Shown one piece after another: positions 32,774 through 37,489 of a DNA stretch of 37,489 nt (its first letter is position 1; each line of letters starts with the position of its first letter). Source of the stretch: CAZDYP01 sp964509505 (GTDB lineage Bacteria > Chloroflexota > Anaerolineae > JACRMK01); NCBI GenBank assembly GCA_964509505.1, contig CAZDYP010000027.1:1-37489 (forward strand), in the 5' to 3' direction. The position numbers and the translations under genes were made by a program. A model generated the notes under the pieces. It was not told where the DNA came from and made no database searches. It saw only the letters and a program-made list of their open reading frames with translations.

Positions 32774-35700
32774 TTATTTCCCTCCTGATGTGTCACTCAT
32801 CGCCAACTGAATCGCCTGCTCCAGCGTCAACGCACACCCCTCCACCCATGCCGCGTTGAATGTTTTTTCGTCACATTGCCCGCGCAACTCTGCCACCGCT
32901 CGCTCGTACTCGGTCTGCTCATTAATCGAAAGTCGTTCCTGACGCCGCTCAAATTGCGCGTTCACTGCGCTGCATAGCTGTAGTGCGCGTGTCTTTTGTC
33001 CTTTCACATGCGCCACCAGCGCCAAGCCTAACAGCGCATACAAGACACCGGACTCGTTTTGGCGTGTTTGGCTCAACGTGAGGCTTTCGACGAACAAGGC
33101 GCGCGCTTGCGTTGCCTCACCCAAGAAACACAGCGCTGTGCCAAGATTGGACAATGCCAGAGCGAGCATACGCTCATCGGACACTCCGCGCCACAATCGC
33201 AGCGCTTCGACATAATGCTCACGCGCCGCCACATAGTTCTGCTGCAGACGCTCAAGTTCCCCCCAACCGGTGTGCGCATTCGCCAAATCCCACGCATTGT
33301 TCAAAGTTTGATACAGCGCAAAGCTTTCTGTTTGCTGCGCGCGCGCCGTCTCCAAGTCGCCCATACGGGCCGCAACTATACCCAAGTTGCCATGCAAGTG
33401 AGCCATCGCGCTTTGATTCCCCAACTCACGTTGAATGACTAAAGCCTCTTGGTAATGCTCGCGCGCGGCGACATAGTGGTTTTGAGCCAGCTCGGTATCA
33501 GCCATAAACTGCAAAACATTCGCAATGGAAAATTTACTGCCTAACTCGCGTTGCCTCGCCAACGCTTCCTCAAACAATGCCAACGCTTGGGCGTGAGCGC
33601 CTAATGCTTGCTCCGCCATGCCCATTTGATATAGTCCTTGCGCGAGACTGAAATGGTCGCCTAGCGAGCGACTCAATTCTGTGTATTGCCGATAATAGCC
33701 AAGCCCTTTGCGATACTCGCCCTTAATCAGCGCCACATGTCCCAATTCAATAAACCCTTCCGCGAGCCCCAACGAATCATTCAACGCTTGATAGATGGAC
33801 ATCGCTTGCTCGTAATACTCGCGCGCCTTGTCAGCATCTTGACCATAGAAACGATACGTGTCGCCCATCCGCATCAAGGCATCGGCAAGGCCGGGTTGAT
33901 GGTTCAACTCACGTTGAATCGCCAACGCTTCCTCAACAAGTGGTCGCGCCTTGACATCAGAATTTTTTAAAAATGATAACCGCGTCAACGCGCGCCCGCG
34001 CGCCGTGGTGCGCGCCGTCGCTCGCGTCAACAACGCAGACAACCATTGCCGTCCTTCGCTCGCATAACCGCGCCGATACCAAAACCACATCAACGCCCCT
34101 GCCATTTGCGCGCCCCAATCGGCTTCCCCTTGCGCAGCTTGGCACCACGCCAGCACAGCACGCGCGTTGTTATGCTCCTGTTCCAATTGAGTGAGCCAGC
34201 GCAATTGCTCTGGGCTGCGAATACGCCCTGTCGCATCTTCAACCCACGCCACATAGAACTCGGCGTGTTGACGTTGCAGTGCGTCGCGTTCACCGCTGGC
34301 CGTCAAGCGTTCCAACGCATACTCCCGAATCGTCTCCAACATCGTGAAGCGCGGCTCTCCACCACTGTCAGTTTGCCTGACAAGGCTCTTGTCCGTCAAC
34401 GACTCCAAGCCCATCAACACATCCAATTCGCCTGTGGCATTGCAAATAGCTTCGATAGCATCAAACGTGCCGCCGCCCACGAAGACCGCCATGCGCCTGA
34501 ATAGCGTGCGTTCTGGTTCATCAAGCAAATCGTGACTCCAATCAATCGCGCCGCGTAAGGTTTGCTGACGCGCAGGTAAATCGCGCGCGCCACTCGTCAA
34601 GAATTTGAGACGATTGTCCAACTGCGTCAACATTTTTTGTGGCGTCAACACGCGCGCCCGCGCCGCCGCCAGCTCAAGCGCCAATGGCAACCCATCAAGC
34701 CGATAACAAATTTCTGCGACCGCCGGCGCATTCTCATTCGTCACCGCAAAATCGCTTTTGATGGCGCGCGCGCGTGCGATGAACAGCTCCACCGCTTCGT
34801 ACTGCGTCAAGCGGTCCAACGACGGCAAATGCTTGGGATCAGGCAGTGTCAATGCCGACACAGGATAATCACGCTCGCCATAGACACGCAGTAGATTGCG
34901 ACTCGTCACCAAAATTTTCAACTTCGGCGCGGCGCTCAACAACTCGCTCACTGTGGGCGCAGCCTCAGCCACTTGCTCGAAGTTGTCCAACACCAGCAAT
35001 ACATGTTTCGCCCGCAGATAGTCCTTCAGCTGTTCCAGCAACGGCTTGCCGGCCGTCTCACGCACCTCCAAGGCTTGCGCGATAGTTCCCGCTACCAACG
35101 CAGGGTCGCGGACCTCTGCGAGCGCGACGAAGAACACGCCATCGCCAAAGTCGTCAAGCAAATCGGCGGCGACTTGCAACGAGAGGCGCGTCTTGCCCGT
35201 GCCGCCCACGCCCGTCAATGTGAGCAAGCGCGCATCGGGTGAGAGCAGTTGTTGTTTGATAGCGGCGATGTCTTGCTCGCGGCCGATGAACGGCGTCGTC
35301 TGCGCGGGCAGATTGTTGAGATGATAGTCGAGTGTCTTGAGCGGCGGAAACTCCTGCAACAAGTCGGACGCGACGATTTGAAAGATATGCTCAGGTCGAA
35401 TGAGGTCCTTGAGACGACGCTCGCCCATGTCGCGCAGCTGCACAGGCAACGCCACCCCACCACGTCGCGCAATGTCGTCCAATTGATCGCGCACTAACTC
35501 TTGCGTCGCCAACGAGAGCAGGATTTGTCCGCCATGTCCCGCCGCCAGCAAACGCGCAACACGATTCACGGGCGGACCAAAGTAATCGGCGTCACGCTCT
35601 TCCGCCGTGCCAGTGTGCAACGCTATGCGGACGCGAATAGAAACAGACACAGCTTCAGTCTGCGGTTTTCCGTCCTCTCTCTGTAGAGAGCGTTGCACTG

Positions 35701-35926
35701 CGAGCGCGACTGCCAACGCATCGGGCGCGGTCGAGAAGGCGGCGCAGAACGCATCGCCCACGGTCTTGAAGACGTAGCCGCCGTGCATTTCAATCGTATG
35801 ACGCAACACGTCGTCGTGCCACGCCAATGCGACCTTCATCGCAGCGGGATACTGTTCCCATAACTTCGTGCTGCCTTCGATGTCGGTGAAAAAAAACGTG
35901 ACTGTGCCAGATGGTAGAATGGCCAT
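32774..35926 (-). CDS. Class III nucleotidyl cyclase / NB-ARC-like ATPase / TPR regulator
   Basis: 1050 residues from ATG 35926 (MAILPSGTVTFFFTDIEGST); ATG 35938 or TTG 35947 are alternatives, none with a clear ribosome site. Cyclase domain about residues 8-190: metal Asp in FTDIEGSTKLWE and KTVGDAFCAAF, and FGPPVNRVARLLAAGHGGQI. ATPase about 205-480: PFIGREQDIAAIKQQL, Walker A GVGGTGKTR, Walker B HVLLVLDNFEQV, typical of AfsR/LuxR-like STAND proteins. TPR array about 600-1000 (for example ALFEEALARQRELGSKFS, YQEALVIQRELGNQS). Probable cytoplasmic sensor-regulator producing cyclic nucleotide; no DNA-binding domain is seen. It starts 38 bases after the DUF4058 gene upstream. Confidence 0.93.
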   Translation of the reverse strand: MAILPSGTVTFFFTDIEGSTKLWEQYPAAMKVALAWHDDVLRHTIEMHGGYVFKTVGDAFCAAFSTAPDALAVALAVQRSLQREDGKPQTEAVSVSIRVRIALHTGTAEERDADYFGPPVNRVARLLAAGHGGQILLSLATQELVRDQLDDIARRGGVALPVQLRDMGERRLKDLIRPEHIFQIVASDLLQEFPPLKTLDYHLNNLPAQTTPFIGREQDIAAIKQQLLSPDARLLTLTGVGGTGKTRLSLQVAADLLDDFGDGVFFVALAEVRDPALVAGTIAQALEVRETAGKPLLEQLKDYLRAKHVLLVLDNFEQVAEAAPTVSELLSAAPKLKILVTSRNLLRVYGERDYPVSALTLPDPKHLPSLDRLTQYEAVELFIARARAIKSDFAVTNENAPAVAEICYRLDGLPLALELAAARARVLTPQKMLTQLDNRLKFLTSGARDLPARQQTLRGAIDWSHDLLDEPERTLFRRMAVFVGGGTFDAIEAICNATGELDVLMGLESLTDKSLVRQTDSGGEPRFTMLETIREYALERLTASGERDALQRQHAEFYVAWVEDATGRIRSPEQLRWLTQLEQEHNNARAVLAWCQAAQGEADWGAQMAGALMWFWYRRGYASEGRQWLSALLTRATARTTARGRALTRLSFLKNSDVKARPLVEEALAIQRELNHQPGLADALMRMGDTYRFYGQDADKAREYYEQAMSIYQALNDSLGLAEGFIELGHVALIKGEYRKGLGYYRQYTELSRSLGDHFSLAQGLYQMGMAEQALGAHAQALALFEEALARQRELGSKFSIANVLQFMADTELAQNHYVAAREHYQEALVIQRELGNQSAMAHLHGNLGIVAARMGDLETARAQQTESFALYQTLNNAWDLANAHTGWGELERLQQNYVAAREHYVEALRLWRGVSDERMLALALSNLGTALCFLGEATQARALFVESLTLSQTRQNESGVLYALLGLALVAHVKGQKTRALQLCSAVNAQFERRQERLSINEQTEYERAVAELRGQCDEKTFNAAWVEGCALTLEQAIQLAMSDTSGGK

Positions 35927-35963
35927 AGCTGCACCCATTGAACCCAATTAGCCCTGTCGGGGC

Positions 35964-36734
35964 TTACTCAGCCAAAGCTAATTCCTGCGCCGCCCACGTC
36001 GCATCATCATCACTCAAGGGTGGCTCAGGAGGTTGATTGTAGTGGATCACCAAATCGTATCCCGCGCGCTCATAGACTCCGCTCAACAATGTCTGCAAAT
36101 CCACGATGGGTTCTTCATCGTCGGGGAGCAAGGGCAATGGAAACGTCGGAATCGGTTGGCGCACGTTGAAGGGATACAGCCGCGCTTGATAAGGATGGTC
36201 ACGATGGCGAATGAACAAACGGTAGTGCGCGTCCTGTGCGCGTTCGGTGTAAGGCATGGGCGGACCTGCGCGCAGCAAGTCAATCTCAACGAAACTCACA
36301 TCCGCCTTCATCAACTGTTTGCGCTTCTTGAGATACTCGTCGCGCATCTCGCCACGCTGCTTGTTGGTGTGCGACAATAATTCAATCACGGTGACGACTT
36401 CGCCCGAAGGAATCAGGCGCACTTCCAAATATCCCTCATCAATCAGTTCGGCTTGTGGCACGGGCACTGTCAAATACGGTGAAGGCTCAAGCGTCGGTGC
36501 AGTCGTGAGCGCAGGGTTGCCACGTTGGATGACCATGATATCAGGATAGCGCGGCGCGGGTGGCGTGTCGGGCGGCTGTATCACGTAGGTATGTATTTCA
36601 TTAGCGACAAAATAGCGTGGACGCAAACGCGGCGCTAGGTCATCCGCCAACGCGACAATCAAGCGATTATGCACACTGTGCCATAACAACGGGTTTTCCA
36701 ACCATGGATTCATGCCAGGCAAAGGGTATGCCAT
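35964..36734 (-). CDS. DUF4058 family protein (copy 2)
   Basis: 256 residues, ATG 36734 with GGAGGT 7 bases upstream. MAYPLPGMNPWLENPLLWHS, YPDIMVIQRG, VTVIELLSHTNKQRG, VEIDLLRAGPPMPY and YRLFIRHRDHP align by eye with copy 1 at 30732-31520, including the PDxxV...E(V/L)LSxTNK pattern. Function unknown. It precedes the cyclase/ATPase/TPR gene and probably shares its transcript; a TGCTATACT element lies about 30 bases upstream. Confidence 0.88.
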   Translation of the reverse strand: MAYPLPGMNPWLENPLLWHSVHNRLIVALADDLAPRLRPRYFVANEIHTYVIQPPDTPPAPRYPDIMVIQRGNPALTTAPTLEPSPYLTVPVPQAELIDEGYLEVRLIPSGEVVTVIELLSHTNKQRGEMRDEYLKKRKQLMKADVSFVEIDLLRAGPPMPYTERAQDAHYRLFIRHRDHPYQARLYPFNVRQPIPTFPLPLLPDDEEPIVDLQTLLSGVYERAGYDLVIHYNQPPEPPLSDDDATWAAQELALAE

Positions 36735-36764
36735 TCTTATACCTCCTGCTTACGCGTGACGACG

Positions 36765-36773
36765 AGTATAGCA
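36765..36773 (-). promoter_or_regulatory. Putative extended -10 promoter for DUF4058 copy 2
   Basis: Minus strand reads TGCTATACT; transcription would start near 36757. No clear -35. Confidence 0.4.
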
Positions 36774-36781
36774 CGCGCATC

Positions 36782-36821
36782 AAAAAAGACCCAAAGGGTT
36801 TTCAAAAATCCTTTGGGTCTT
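36782..36821 (-). terminator. Rho-independent terminator of the M20 peptidase gene
   Basis: On the minus strand AAGACCCAAAGG / CCTTTGGGTCTT pairs around a T/A-rich loop and is followed by TTTTTT, directly after the peptidase stop codon at 36825. Confidence 0.88.
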
Positions 36822-36824
36822 GCT

Positions 36825-37489
36825 CTACGGCTCAAACTTCTCCATGAACCCCGCATACACCTTCGCCGTCGTCACGAGGTCGTCCAGCTTCGCGCGCTCG
36901 TTCATGCCGTGCGCGCCCTCGCCGCCCGGCCCATAACCGATGCCGGGCAAGCCGAGGTCGTGTGCGAACCAATGCAAATCGGTGAAGCCTTGCACGACGC
37001 TGAACTTCGGCTTCTTGCCACGCACAGCACGCACGACGTTGGCGAACTGCTGATGGAACGACGAGGTGGGGTCGCTCATGCATGGGTCAATGCGTTGGAA
37101 CACGCTCACATCCATCTTCAATCTTTTATCTTTAGTCTTCGCTGCCCTCAACGCGTTTATAACTTCTTTCTCCGCATCTTTCAACTTCTCGCTTGGCACA
37201 ATGCGGCGGTCAATGCTAAACCACGCCTGCGCGGGCACAGTGTTCACTTTGCCGCCTGCGCCCGCGCCGAACACGCCGCCGATGTTGATCGTCGGGTGCA
37301 TCGCCTTGCCATTCGCTGGCATGAATGCGCGCTTGGCATAGACCTTTTTGAGCGATTGCATCCCATTAATCACGGTCGCTGCACCTTCCAAGGCGTTGAT
37401 GCCTTTTTCGGGACGTGCTGCGTGCGCTGCCTTGCCATTCACTTGCACACGAAACCACAACACACCGTTATGCCCATAGCCGATGTTCT
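36825..37489 (-). CDS. M20-family metallopeptidase/deacylase (5' part outside window)
   Basis: About 221 C-terminal residues; the frame runs off the right edge. Contains the M20 dimerisation domain (FRVQVNGKAAHAARPEKGIN, INIGGVFGAGAGGKVNTVPA, FSIDRRIVPSEK) and the end of the catalytic domain with the last metal ligand in GGEGAHGMNERAKLDDL. Family includes ArgE, DapE and carboxypeptidases; specificity is not predictable without the N-terminus. ALRAAKTKDKRLKMDVS is encoded by CAATCTTTTATCTTTAGTCTT-like words and may contain a small repeat-derived insert. Confidence 0.88.
   Translation of the reverse strand, partial: NIGYGHNGVLWFRVQVNGKAAHAARPEKGINALEGAATVINGMQSLKKVYAKRAFMPANGKAMHPTINIGGVFGAGAGGKVNTVPAQAWFSIDRRIVPSEKLKDAEKEVINALRAAKTKDKRLKMDVSVFQRIDPCMSDPTSSFHQQFANVVRAVRGKKPKFSVVQGFTDLHWFAHDLGLPGIGYGPGGEGAHGMNERAKLDDLVTTAKVYAGFMEKFEP

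Noticed and set aside
1..37489. tRNA or rRNA genes
   Set aside because: No T-arm/acceptor pattern or rRNA-like conserved segment was noticed on either strand; a dedicated scan was not possible.

Overview
The window (37,489 bases, moderately GC-rich) looks like chromosomal sequence of a Chloroflexota bacterium, probably Anaerolineae-like. This is an inference. It rests on the secreted giant protein ending in KVYLPLVVR (a C-terminal tail typical of that phylum), two DUF4058 proteins, two very large cyclase/ATPase/TPR regulators, a Ser/Thr kinase with a propeller sensor, an AAA ATPase with a PD-(D/E)XK tail, and a very high load of short inverted-repeat elements. A run of 100 N at 28759-28858 shows it is a draft scaffold. 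No tRNA, rRNA, CRISPR array, transposase gene or prophage was seen.

Layout: 1-3343 (-) 3'-truncated cyclase/ATPase/TPR regulator; 3368-3742 (-) decayed small gene; 3739-5283 (-) ATPase/nuclease-like protein; 5598-12470 (-) 2290-residue secreted protein with beta-helix, FG-GAP, a PPC domain carrying a 13-fold hexapeptide repeat, and a gingipain-like (C25) peptidase domain; 12659-14386 (+) GT-C glycosyltransferase; 14500-14895 (-) decayed toxin-antitoxin pair; 14942-18064 (-) receptor Ser/Thr kinase, divergent from 18235-18852 (+), an unknown protein with a consensus promoter; 19043-21220 (-) infC-rpmI-rplT-rRNA methyltransferase operon; 21399-22427 (+) DUF1858 protein and FKBP lipoprotein; 22643-24358 (+) ThDP enzyme; 24448-28716 (-) RmlD-like reductase, rnc, fabF and selD; 28859-36734 (-) CocE/NonD hydrolase (cut by the gap), small unknown protein, DUF4058, thrC, cyclase/ATPase/TPR, DUF4058; 36825-37489 (-) 5'-truncated M20 peptidase.

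Most notable: (i) selD reads through an in-frame TGA at codon 18, exactly at its active-site cysteine position, so this selenophosphate synthetase appears to be itself a selenoprotein and the organism selenocysteine-using. (ii) Short palindromic or microsatellite-like repeats occur not only between genes but inside reading frames, adding in-frame peptides to at least five otherwise conserved proteins (cyclase, glycosyltransferase twice, reductase, threonine synthase) and supplying the last codons and stop of selD. This resembles the Rickettsia palindromic element phenomenon. (iii) infC has no ATG, GTG or TTG that would include its conserved N-terminus and appears to use ATT, with a consensus promoter just upstream and a hairpin before rpmI.

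Housekeeping genes (translation, fatty acid synthesis, RNase III, threonine synthase) sit among signalling and surface genes. Function is clear for the housekeeping set; substrates or signals for the regulators, giant protein and DUF4058 proteins are not readable from sequence alone.
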